A DNA stretch of 6,805 nt. Source: CAZGSV01 sp964528605. GTDB taxonomy: Bacteria; Armatimonadota; Zipacnadia; CAZGSV01. The notes under the pieces were generated by a model. The model saw nothing but the letters and a program-made list of their open reading frames with translations. It had not been told where the DNA came from and did not search any database. This document shows, piece after piece, positions 1 through 5,972 of the stretch. Numbering within the stretch: position 1 is the first letter of the stretch; each line of letters opens with the position of its first letter. The stretch covers positions 1 through 6,805 of the forward strand of contig CAZGSV010000146.1 in the NCBI GenBank assembly GCA_964528605.1, in the 5' to 3' direction. A program made the translations under genes and the position numbers.

Positions 1-523
1 CGGTTGATTTGCCAGCGCCGACACCACATGCGTCCCACAGGTGCTGCCAGATGAACTGCTCCTCGGGGCAGTGATCGACGTCGAAGATGGGAGAGTCGTA
101 GATGGCGTAGTCGTGCATGAAGTCGTCTCTCTGCACAGGGTGCCCCAGTGGCGGGACGCGCTGAGAGCCGTTGACGAGGCGACCGTCCACCCGCCACTTG
201 AGGTCCAGGTACAACTCCCGCCGTCCGATGGATGGCCGGTCGGTCACGGTGAACGAGGGAACCCAGCCGGCCACCCAGATGGTCGTGGTCGTGTTGTCGT
301 AGGTGTACGAAATCCAAGTGGTCGGAGAGTCCGAGGTCTCGCACGCGGGATACCTTCCGAGATGGAGTGTGAGTGTGTAGCACTGGGTCGGCGGCCGAAA
401 CACGTCGGCCATGTGTTCCCGCTTGACCGTCTCCACGATGGAACCGTCTTCCTCGAACTGCTCCTGGCTTGCCGCCCAGATGATGTCAGACGTGCCCTGC
501 AATTGGGGCCAGTAGATGTCCAC
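1..523 (-). CDS. Partial Cys-rich-family protein, truncated paralogue of the 1478-2533 product
   Basis: This reading frame is open from a TGA at 548-550 to the left window edge, so the C-terminus is missing. No known function is recognised. The 174 visible residues from GTG 521-523 align almost end to end with residues 24-182 of the 1478-2533 ORF. Shared blocks include IYWP, EH-AD-F-P-TQ-Y (residues 36-49), RYP-CET-D-PTT (58-69), RVDGR-VNG-QR-P (111-124), DYAIYDSP (138-145) and F-WQHL followed by KST (157-174). The copies are clearly diverged, so the duplication is old. No signal peptide or Ig-like domain precedes it: similarity starts near base 532, just after the stop of the upstream gene at 561. 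GTG 523 is a guess, since no clear Shine-Dalgarno site precedes it. It may be a domain-only duplicate, a decayed remnant, or a gene with another frameshift. The frame is well supported; the start is not. Confidence 0.6.
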   Translation of the reverse strand, partial: MDIYWPQLQGTSDIIWAASQEQFEEDGSIVETVKREHMADVFRPPTQCYTLTLHLGRYPACETSDSPTTWISYTYDNTTTTIWVAGWVPSFTVTDRPSIGRRELYLDLKWRVDGRLVNGSQRVPPLGHPVQRDDFMHDYAIYDSPIFDVDHCPEEQFIWQHLWDACGVGAGKST

Positions 524-560
524 ATCAGCCGTTGCGTCGGCACGCCGTCAGCCGCCCTTC

Positions 561-1451
561 TTAGTTCCGCTCCTTCGCAAGTTCCTCGGGTGTCAGTTCG
601 CTACGGAGTTGGATCTTCCTCTCGGGCTCAGGCGGAGGGGTTCGAGCCGCGCGCGGCTCGGGTGGCGGGGCCGGGTGGAACCGGCCGGTCCAAGGTGGCC
701 GTCCGGCCCACGGGAACGTCTTCCCGAGGGTGAAGCGGATACAGCGACCGTCGCTATTCGCGCCGACGCTGCCCAGTACGGGCCCGCTCAGGTCCCCAAG
801 GGCGACGTAGAATCCGCGCTCGTCGCGGTGCAGGGGCCTCGCCAGCGTCGCCCAGGACAGGCGGTTGCCCTGACCCAGACCCCAGGGATTCACGAGTTCT
901 GTGGCCGGCCCCAGTGGATGAGGCTGCATGTCGGCACCCAGGATGCGAGACGCCTGCCTTATGATCCACTGAGCGCGGTCTTGTTCGGGGACGGGCTCCT
1001 GCGGGGTGGTGTCCAGTACTCTGACCGTGACATTGTTGGCCGTGTCCACGATGTGGATCAGCAGTCCCTGCGTCGTGTACCAAGTGAGGAAAACGTCTTT
1101 CCCTCCAAACGTGGGAGAGGCCTCGAGGGCGATCAGGTACTGGGAGATATCCGCGGGCACGTACGCCGAGGCCAGGGCGGAATGGATGAACTGCACGCAA
1201 GCAGCCTTGACGTCATCCGGCGGCTGCCAGACGATGCGGGCCAAGTCCTCCGCCGTCGGGGGGGGGAACTCGTTGGCATACGCCGCCGCCGGGCCCTCCG
1301 GAGCGGCAAACAGCGTGGGATCGTTCCAACGAGCGCCGGTCGTCGTGCTCGGCCAGGGGGGTACCTGGCTCCCTCCTTGGGACACAGCCAAGTAGGCGCC
1401 AACCCCTGCAAAGAACACAACCAGAACAAGCACTACGGTGATCTGTCGCAT
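561..1451 (-). CDS. Membrane-anchored hypothetical protein with proline-rich tail
   Basis: The family is not recognised. The product is 296 residues. Residues 3-24 form a strongly hydrophobic segment after a short Met-Arg-Gln start, so it is an N-terminal membrane anchor or uncleaved signal, with the rest outside the cytoplasm. Residues 25-65 are a Pro/Gly/Ala linker. Residues 66-245 look globular, mixed alpha/beta, with an aromatic-rich beta stretch (FLTWYTTQGLLIHIVD, 121-136). Residues 248-278 are Pro-rich with repeated PPPEP units, and the last 18 are charged and probably helical. ATG 1451 was chosen because GGAGG lies 8 bases upstream (1460-1464); an in-frame TTG at 1481 lacks this support. 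It follows the Cys-rich gene by 26 bases and precedes its truncated paralogue, so it is probably co-transcribed and part of the same envelope process. Confidence 0.8.
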   Translation of the reverse strand: MRQITVVLVLVVFFAGVGAYLAVSQGGSQVPPWPSTTTGARWNDPTLFAAPEGPAAAYANEFPPPTAEDLARIVWQPPDDVKAACVQFIHSALASAYVPADISQYLIALEASPTFGGKDVFLTWYTTQGLLIHIVDTANNVTVRVLDTTPQEPVPEQDRAQWIIRQASRILGADMQPHPLGPATELVNPWGLGQGNRLSWATLARPLHRDERGFYVALGDLSGPVLGSVGANSDGRCIRFTLGKTFPWAGRPPWTGRFHPAPPPEPRAARTPPPEPERKIQLRSELTPEELAKERN

Positions 1452-1459
1452 CGCGAGTG

Positions 1460-1464
1460 CCTCC
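1460..1464 (-). promoter_or_regulatory. Shine-Dalgarno site of the 561-1451 gene
   Basis: The minus strand reads GGAGG, 8 bases before ATG 1451. It decides the start in favour of 1451 over the upstream in-frame TTG at 1481. Confidence 0.75.
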
Positions 1465-1477
1465 AATCGGCTAAGAC

Positions 1478-2533
1478 TCAAGGGTCAGGGGGCGGGGGTG
1501 GCGCCGGCAATCCGTGTGTGCATTCCTCGTTCGTATCGTCCCCCACCCACACGAATCCGAAGTCCTGCGCGAGATCAGTGTAGATCTGGTAGTAGTTACC
1601 CTTGTAGGAGCCTGAGGGCGCATACGCTATGCTCTTCTCGCCGTGGCTGCGGCAGGCACCCAACCAATTGTTCCAGAAGCCGGCCCAGTAGGCACGATAA
1701 ACCAGACCGCAGACCGTGCACGTGCCGTCCGGCGCGAGGCGCTCGGCATTCGGCTCCGGCCGCTCGTTCACGTACACGATAGTGGTGTACTGGGGGACGC
1801 CCAGCACCTGCATGACCTGGCTCATGCCCTTCGCACGGCAGCAGCACATCCCGTCCCTGTGGGGAACTCCCTCCACGGGGTCGGTTATCGCGCCAAGCCA
1901 GATGTACTGGAAGGACTCACCGCAAATGCATCCGGTGCTTATATGCCCGTTGACCCCCCCATAAACTGCGTCCGCAATCTCGGTCTCCGTCGATTTGCAC
2001 CCGACCAGCAGGCAACCGTCCGCCAGGTGCTGCCAGGTGAACTCCTGCGACGGACAGGACGGCGAGTCATAGATGGCGTAGTCGTAGAACTCCCGCGTGA
2101 CGTCCTGAGGGATGCGCTGGGTCCCGTTGACCTGTCGGCCGTCGACGCGGAACGTAAGATTGACTGCGTAGTGCCCGCGCCCCATGCACGTACGCGTGTT
2201 CACCCATGCGTACCCTTCCCATCCCGTGAACGGTACATCGTTTCCCAGGATGGACACCGTCGTCGTCGGTGTGTCGGCAGTCTCGCACTCCGGGTACCGA
2301 TCCAGAGCGAACTCCAGCTTGTAGTGTTGCGTCACCGGTTGGAAGATGTCGGCTACGTGTTCGTGGTGCCAGATTTCCTCAATTGTACCCTGGCTGCGGA
2401 ACCTGGCCCCGTTTGCCCTCCAGAGTTCGTCGCCATTGTACCCGTCCTCGGGCCAGTAGATGTTCTCGTCATACGTCCCACACACAACCAGGCAGCGGAT
2501 CTTGTATAGTGTGACCACCCACGTCAGTTCCAC
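1478..2533 (-). CDS. Cys-rich extracellular domain protein, 3' part of a frameshifted gene
   Basis: Function is not recognised. From the nominal GTG at 2533 the product has 351 residues, but that start has no Shine-Dalgarno site and the frame stays open and protein-like upstream to about 2584 (RVDDSNLPGRDDPY precedes it). It is best read as the continuation of the signal-peptide/Ig-like ORF at 2568-2954. The first 15 residues complete the Ig-like domain. Residues 24-182 are the part shared with the 1-523 ORF. Residues 200-300 are Cys-rich: C202-x-C204, a C230-C231-C232 triplet, and C272-x2-C275 with C294-x2-H297. Sixteen cysteines are present in all. It ends in a run of prolines. The Cys sets could bind a metal or form disulfides. 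It lies between the TPR gene and the membrane-anchored gene in the same operon. Coding status is firm; the role is unknown. Confidence 0.75.
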   Translation of the reverse strand: MELTWVVTLYKIRCLVVCGTYDENIYWPEDGYNGDELWRANGARFRSQGTIEEIWHHEHVADIFQPVTQHYKLEFALDRYPECETADTPTTTVSILGNDVPFTGWEGYAWVNTRTCMGRGHYAVNLTFRVDGRQVNGTQRIPQDVTREFYDYAIYDSPSCPSQEFTWQHLADGCLLVGCKSTETEIADAVYGGVNGHISTGCICGESFQYIWLGAITDPVEGVPHRDGMCCCRAKGMSQVMQVLGVPQYTTIVYVNERPEPNAERLAPDGTCTVCGLVYRAYWAGFWNNWLGACRSHGEKSIAYAPSGSYKGNYYQIYTDLAQDFGFVWVGDDTNEECTHGLPAPPPPPDP

Positions 2534-2567
2534 GTACGGGTCATCGCGGCCGGGAAGGTTCGAGTCG

Positions 2568-2954
2568 TCAACGCGAAACCTTGATCACCACCCCCGTCTG
2601 CGGGCTGTTGGGCGCCATCCAGGTGGCGTGCGGGGTGGTGCCGGTCTCTTTCCAGAAGGACCCGACCGTGCACGTCCACTGATAGGTCAGGGTGTCGCTT
2701 TCATAGCCGCTTTGCCCCGTCCGCGGATCCGTCCAGTAGTCCTGGTCGCTCGCCTGCACCACGCACTCGACCTTGCTGTTGCAGGCGTAGCCCTTGCCGT
2801 TCTGCAACTCGTTGCCCGCGCCGGCGCTCACGCTGATGGGCCCATCAGGCGTCCAGTTCTTCTGGCCGACCGCGGAACAAGGCACACAAGACCATAGCAG
2901 AGCAACGACCCCGATGGTCAAGAGCGCCGACAAAGAGGAGGCGCGTCGCGTCAT
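2568..2954 (-). CDS. Signal peptide plus Ig/PKD-like domain, 5' part of a frameshifted gene
   Basis: As read, this encodes 128 residues. Residues 1-28 are a signal peptide: MTRR, a hydrophobic core (about 9-21), then LWSC at 20-23, which could be an atypical lipobox, or a cleavage site after CSA. Residues 36-126 look like an Ig/PKD-type beta-sandwich: a PISVSAG strand (39-45), VECVVQASDQD (62-72), the YQW strand typical of such domains (91-93), ATWMAP (110-115) and the strand GVVIKV (121-126). The ORF then stops within two codons, in the middle of the domain. Dropping one T from the GTTTCG at the end joins it to RVDDSNLPGRDDPY and the 1478-2533 frame, giving a 491-residue protein. The start is supported by GGAGG 9 bases upstream and by an ATGA overlap with the TPR gene, implying coupled translation. 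Length and domain are too short to be a complete protein. Confidence 0.8.
   Translation of the reverse strand: MTRRASSLSALLTIGVVALLWSCVPCSAVGQKNWTPDGPISVSAGAGNELQNGKGYACNSKVECVVQASDQDYWTDPRTGQSGYESDTLTYQWTCTVGSFWKETGTTPHATWMAPNSPQTGVVIKVSR
2571..2587 (-). other. One-base frameshift site splitting gene 2954-1478
   Basis: On the minus strand the first frame reads ATC AAG GTT TCG CGT TGA. Skipping one T of the TTT at 2576-2578 gives ATC AAG GTT CGC GTT GAC GAC, which continues a beta strand (IKVRVDDS) into the next ORF. Total length without that base is 492 codons. This may be a sequencing or assembly error, a true disabling mutation, or, least likely, programmed frameshifting. No obvious slippery heptamer is seen. 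Confidence 0.7.
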
Positions 2955-3793
2955 TGGGCGACACCTCCGTCGACCGAGGCGGTCAGGTCCTTGATCATCG
3001 CCTCGGCGCACACCGGGCCCGCCTCGTCCTGGTTCTGCGCCACCACCTCGCGCAGCGCGGTGAGCGCGTTCGCCCTGTCGCCCTCGGAGTAGAAGCAGTG
3101 GGCTCGCAGGAAACGGGCGTTGTCGTGCCACCAAGCAAACGGCGCCGAGGAATCGCCAAGGATGCGTTCGAGCGCCGTCCGGGCGTCACCGTAGCGGGCC
3201 AGCCGGAAGTGCGAGTACCCCAGCCAGTAGAAAGCCTTGGCCTGGCGCTCGGGGCTGGGATCGCTCTCCGCGGCTTGCTTCAGGTCGTCCGCCGCGCCCT
3301 GGAAATCCTGGGCCGCCTGCTTGCAGAACGCGCGCTCGATCAGGGCCTCGCGCCCATCGTCGGTGGCGGCGAACTTCGTCATGATGTTGGTGCAGCACTC
3401 GGCCGCCGTAGCATAGTCGCCCAACTTGAAGTGGTACTCCGCCTTGTCCAGCCAGGCGACGGCGCACTGAGGGCTGTCGGGATACTCGGTGAAGAGACGG
3501 TTCCAATACGCCAGCGCTTCTTGCGCTTGGCCTTTGTAGTAGTGCCCGAACGCCAGATGGCGCAGCGCCTCCGCTGCTTCCTCCGTGTTGGGGTACTCCG
3601 CCACCACGCGCTCGAGCAGCGCCTTGGCGTCCAGGTCGGTCTGCGTGAGAGTTGGGATTCTCTTGCTGGTGTCCCAAAGGGCCAAAGCCTGAACGATGAG
3701 GGAACGAGCCTCAGAGGAGTCGCCGAGAGCAACCCCCACCACGAGGGCCCCCGCGACTACTGCGGCCACAAGCGCGGCCTTTACCCCTCTCAT
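2951..3793 (-). CDS. Secreted TPR-repeat protein
   Basis: The product is 280 residues. Residues 1-24 are a signal peptide: MRGVK, then an Ala/Val core, with likely cleavage after VALG. The rest is helical with tetratricopeptide-like repeats at about 69-105, 110-143, 147-178, 185-213 and 222-256. Typical TPR positions are visible, such as A-G-Y--G--EALA-W--L---YP around residues 81-105 and AKAFYWLGYSHFRLARYGDA at 185-204. The pattern resembles tol-pal system YbgF/CpoB and BamD-like periplasmic TPR proteins, which act as scaffolds; a specific role cannot be given. ATG 3793 was chosen because AGGGGAGGT lies 7 bases upstream; the in-frame GTG at 3802 would overlap that site. It is the first gene of the minus-strand operon, and its TGA overlaps the next ATG. 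Its likely job is to hold partners among the exported proteins downstream. Confidence 0.88.
   Translation of the reverse strand: MRGVKAALVAAVVAGALVVGVALGDSSEARSLIVQALALWDTSKRIPTLTQTDLDAKALLERVVAEYPNTEEAAEALRHLAFGHYYKGQAQEALAYWNRLFTEYPDSPQCAVAWLDKAEYHFKLGDYATAAECCTNIMTKFAATDDGREALIERAFCKQAAQDFQGAADDLKQAAESDPSPERQAKAFYWLGYSHFRLARYGDARTALERILGDSSAPFAWWHDNARFLRAHCFYSEGDRANALTALREVVAQNQDEAGPVCAEAMIKDLTASVDGGVAQ
2964..2968 (-). promoter_or_regulatory. Shine-Dalgarno site of the Ig-like gene
   Basis: The minus strand reads GGAGG, 9 bases before ATG 2954. It lies inside the 3' end of the TPR gene, as expected for translationally coupled genes. Confidence 0.7.
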
Positions 3794-3797
3794 CTCT

Positions 3798-3815
3798 GCC
3801 ACCTCCCCTGGTGGC
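3798..3815 (-). promoter_or_regulatory. Hairpin around the TPR-gene ribosome binding site
   Basis: GCCACC (3798-3803) and GGTGGC (3810-3815) are perfect 6-base inverted copies separated by six bases. In the minus-strand transcript the loop is AGGGGA, the core of the Shine-Dalgarno site. It could present or limit ribosome access. The stem is short, so function is uncertain. Confidence 0.35.
3801..3809 (-). promoter_or_regulatory. Shine-Dalgarno site of the TPR gene
   Basis: The minus strand reads AGGGGAGGT, 7 bases before ATG 3793. It overlaps a small hairpin (3798-3815), with most of the site in the loop. Confidence 0.75.
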
Positions 3816-3832
3816 CACCCAAGAATGGTTCC

Positions 3833-3861
3833 TCTTTAGCACTTTCAACGGGCGGCGTCAA
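3833..3861 (-). promoter_or_regulatory. Candidate sigma-70-like promoter for the left block
   Basis: The minus strand has TTGACG (3856-3861), a 17-base spacer and TAAAGA (3833-3838). The -35 box differs from TTGACA by one base, the spacer is ideal and the -10 box is weak (three of six matches). A start near 3826 would leave a leader of about 33 bases to ATG 3793. Confidence 0.4.
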
Positions 3862-3935
3862 GAGCGAGGCAAGCGGCTTTTTGGGCCCTGCGTTCGTCCC
3901 TGCACACCAACACTCGCGAAACCGCCGCGCGCGTA

Positions 3936-3955
3936 AGCCCGCCACCCACCGGGCT
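3936..3955. repeat. Inverted repeat in the divergent intergenic region
   Basis: AGCCCG (3936-3941) and CGGGCT (3950-3955) are exact inverted copies with an 8-base spacer. It lies upstream of both divergent operons, where an operator would sit, but a 6-base arm can arise by chance in GC-rich DNA. The rest of 3794-4038 shows no gene. Confidence 0.25.
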
Positions 3956-4027
3956 CGCCTTGCCAGGGACGGCTGATTGTGGAATCCTCTGGCGCGAAGG
4001 AGTGCGCGGCTGGTGCGGCGGGCCGCT

Positions 4028-4033
4028 GGAGGG
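4028..4033 (+). promoter_or_regulatory. Shine-Dalgarno site of the P-loop/NDT-like gene
   Basis: GGAGGG ends 5 bases before ATG 4039. It decides the start over the upstream in-frame GTG at 3979, whose extra residues (Gly/Ala-rich, before the P-loop strand) look non-coding. Confidence 0.7.
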
Positions 4034-4038
4034 TAGCG

Positions 4039-5040
4039 ATGAGGGTCGTTTGCACGGGAATATCGTGCTCGGGACGCAAGGAGTTGCTCGCCGACTTCGA
4101 GCGGCTGTGCCGCGAGCGCGGCCAGGCGGCCCAGTTCTTCAACGTCGGCGACCAGATGCGCCTCGAGGCGGCCCGCGCCGGCGTCCACTTCACCGACGCC
4201 AAGGTGCTCGACTCCGATCCGGCCGTGCTGGCCCTGGCCCGCCGCAATGCCCTGCTCGAGATTCTCAGGCAGCACAGCCCTCAGGCCCCCGCCTTCATAG
4301 GCCTGCACGCCTGCTTTCGCTGGCGCGGCGTCCTGCTCGAGGGCATGACCTTCGACGATATGCAGGAGGTCGCGCCCGACCTCTTCATCAACGTGGTGGA
4401 CGACATCTCGCGCATCGAGGAGCGCATGCGCCGGAACCCGCAGTGGCAGTCGCTCACGCGCACCGAGATAAACGTGTGGCTGGACGAGGAGGAGTTCCTG
4501 ACGCGGCAGTACGCCGCATTCCTGGGCAAGCCTTACTACGTGGTGGCGCGCGAGCACGACCTGGCCAACTTCTACGACCTCATCTTCACCCGCAAGCAGA
4601 AGTTCTACCTGAGTTTCCCGATCACGCTGATGGCGGACGAGCAGGTGAAGCGGATTCGCGGTTATGGCGAGTGGTTCCGCGAGCACTTCGTGGTCTTCGA
4701 CCCGCTCTACGTGAAGGACGTGCAGGTGGGGCAGGACGCAGCCGGGGAGGGCACGGTGAGCGAGATTGACGCGCGCACCATCGAGGCGATCAAGCAGCGC
4801 ACGATCACGCGCGACTACCAGTTCGTGCGGCAGAGCGACTTCGTGGTGGTGCTCTACCTGACGGACAAGTTGTCGCCGGGAGTGCTGGCGGAGATGAACT
4901 TCGCCTCGCGCTACAACAAGCCGGTGTACGCGGTCTACGAGCACCGGGCGAGTCCGTTCTTCGAGAACCTGTGCAGCCGGATGTTCAGGACGGTTGAGGA
5001 GTTGCGCGACTTCCTGATACGGGGGCACGGTGCCGCCTAG
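4039..5040 (+). CDS. P-loop kinase-like and nucleoside deoxyribosyltransferase-like fusion protein
   Basis: The product has 333 residues and two regions. Residues 1-175 resemble an adenylate/cytidylate-kinase-like P-loop fold: strand MRVVCTGIS, a glycine loop G7-ISCS-G12-R-K14, helix, FFNVGD (33-38), HACFRWRG (90-97), the strand LFINVVDD (115-122), and NVWLDEEEFLTR (145-156). The loop is not a standard Walker A, since R-K-E replaces K-S/T. Residues 188-320 resemble the nucleoside 2-deoxyribosyltransferase fold: FYLSFPIT (189-196), QSDFVVVLY (265-273), then SPGVLAEMNFA (279-289), where E285 stands at the spacing of the catalytic glutamate, and KPVYAVY (294-300). By family knowledge such domains cleave or transfer N-glycosidic bonds of nucleosides or nucleotides; the substrate here is unknown. 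It is first in the plus-strand operon, 46 bases before the reductase. Domain calls are from pattern recognition only. Confidence 0.85.
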   Translation: MRVVCTGISCSGRKELLADFERLCRERGQAAQFFNVGDQMRLEAARAGVHFTDAKVLDSDPAVLALARRNALLEILRQHSPQAPAFIGLHACFRWRGVLLEGMTFDDMQEVAPDLFINVVDDISRIEERMRRNPQWQSLTRTEINVWLDEEEFLTRQYAAFLGKPYYVVAREHDLANFYDLIFTRKQKFYLSFPITLMADEQVKRIRGYGEWFREHFVVFDPLYVKDVQVGQDAAGEGTVSEIDARTIEAIKQRTITRDYQFVRQSDFVVVLYLTDKLSPGVLAEMNFASRYNKPVYAVYEHRASPFFENLCSRMFRTVEELRDFLIRGHGAA

Positions 5041-5086
5041 CACAGCGGCTACGCACCGGGAAACGGACCTGGAGAAGAGAAAGCAA

Positions 5087-5884
5087 ATGGCGAGTGAGCG
5101 AGGCAAGCGCTGGGCGCTGATTCTGGGCGCCTCGAGCGGATTCGGGCGTGCGACCGCAATCGAGTTAGCCGGCGCGGGTTACGACATCTTCGGCGTGCAT
5201 CTGGACCGCAAAGCCACGCTGCCGCAGGCGGAGGCGGTCGTCGAGGCGGTAAAGGCACGCGGACGCGAGGCCATCTTCTTCAACGTCAACGCAGGAGAGG
5301 CCGGAAAGCGCGGGCAGGTCTGCGGCGCCATTGGGGAACGCTTTGCTCAGGATGGCACGCCCGGTGCCCTCGAGGTCATGTTGCACTCGCTGGCATTCGG
5401 CACGCTGCGGCCGTACATCGGGGAGCGCGCGGTGAGCCAGGCGCAAATGGAAATGACCCTGGACGTCATGGCGCACTCGCTCGTCTACTGGACGCAAGAG
5501 ATAGTGGCGCCAGGGCTGATGGGCGAGGGCGGGAGGGTATTCGCCATGACCAGCGCGGGGGGGCGGGTCGCCTGGCCTTCCTACGGGCCGGTGTCGGCGG
5601 CCAAGGCAGCGCTGGAAGCGCACGTGCGGCAGTTGGCGTTAGAACTGGCGCCGAGCGGTATCCGCGTGAACGCCATCGAGGCCGGGGTGACCGACACGCC
5701 GGCGCTGCGCAAGATACCCGGCTGGGAGCGGCTGGTGGAGGACGGCAGGCGCCGCAACCCCAGCGGCAGGCTGACGACGCCGGAGGACGTGGCGCGGGCC
5801 GTCGCCGCCCTCAGCGACGAGCGGACACAGTGGATGACGGGGAACGTGATTCGAGTTGACGGTGGCGAGGCGATCGCCGGGTAG
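5087..5884 (+). CDS. fabL: Enoyl-ACP reductase of FabL/FabI type (SDR family)
   Basis: The 265-residue product is a short-chain dehydrogenase/reductase. The nucleotide-binding loop is G14-ASS-G18-F-G20. The active-site pair is Y166-x6-K173, the spacing of enoyl-ACP reductases; ordinary SDRs have Y-x3-K. The stretch YGPVSAAKAALEAHVRQLAL (166-185), GIRVNAI-AG-TDTPAL (191-207) and the RNPSGR segment (223-228) resemble Bacillus FabL closely. S156, ten residues before Y166, replaces the second tyrosine of FabI, again as in FabL. HSLAFG (100-105) and a C-terminal VDGG (257-260) are also typical. The predicted role is NAD(P)H-dependent reduction of enoyl-ACP in the last step of fatty-acid elongation, in the cytoplasm. 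ATG 5087 fits family length; GGAG at 5071-5074 is a rather distant site. The symbol is tentative: a different SDR substrate is possible. Confidence 0.88.
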   Translation: MASERGKRWALILGASSGFGRATAIELAGAGYDIFGVHLDRKATLPQAEAVVEAVKARGREAIFFNVNAGEAGKRGQVCGAIGERFAQDGTPGALEVMLHSLAFGTLRPYIGERAVSQAQMEMTLDVMAHSLVYWTQEIVAPGLMGEGGRVFAMTSAGGRVAWPSYGPVSAAKAALEAHVRQLALELAPSGIRVNAIEAGVTDTPALRKIPGWERLVEDGRRRNPSGRLTTPEDVARAVAALSDERTQWMTGNVIRVDGGEAIAG

Positions 5885-5958
5885 CCGCGCACGAGCCGCG
5901 CCTCGCCGCAGGAGATAGTCTAAGAGTTCGCGGTGGTGTGATCCGGGACACGCAGAGC

Positions 5959-5965
5959 AGGAGAG
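5959..5965 (+). promoter_or_regulatory. Shine-Dalgarno site of the mqnD-like gene
   Basis: AGGAGAG (GGAG core at 5960-5963) lies 9 bases before ATG 5973. The preceding 88-base gap shows no promoter or terminator, so read-through from the reductase gene is likely. Confidence 0.65.
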
Positions 5966-5972
5966 AAGCGCG

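Noticed and set aside
1..30. GVGAGKST in the left partial ORF looking like a Walker A motif
   Set aside because: The residue five before the GK is Cys, so GxxxxGK[S/T] is not met, and the paralogue has VGCKST at the same place. It is a chance resemblance.
516..1583. Plus-strand ORF of 355 codons opposite the exported-protein operon
   Set aside because: It is Arg/Gly-rich, low in hydrophobic structure and runs across two minus-strand genes and their junctions; no start signal.
2954..3976. Plus-strand ORF of 340 codons opposite the TPR gene
   Set aside because: The minus-strand frame has a signal peptide, TPR repeats and a strong Shine-Dalgarno site; this one has none.
3960..3988. TTGCCA-17 bases-AATCCT as a promoter for the plus-strand operon
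   Set aside because: The spacing is right but the -10 box matches only three of six positions, including neither of the usual strong first bases together; too weak to list.
3790..5106. Long minus-strand ORF (438 codons) opposite the P-loop/NDT-like gene
   Set aside because: It is rich in His, Arg, Leu and Val with no recognisable motif, while the opposite strand encodes clear domains with a good Shine-Dalgarno site. This is typical antisense openness in GC-rich DNA.
5885..5972. Gap between the reductase and mqnD genes as a terminator or promoter
   Set aside because: No stable GC stem followed by a T run and no convincing -35/-10 pair could be seen.
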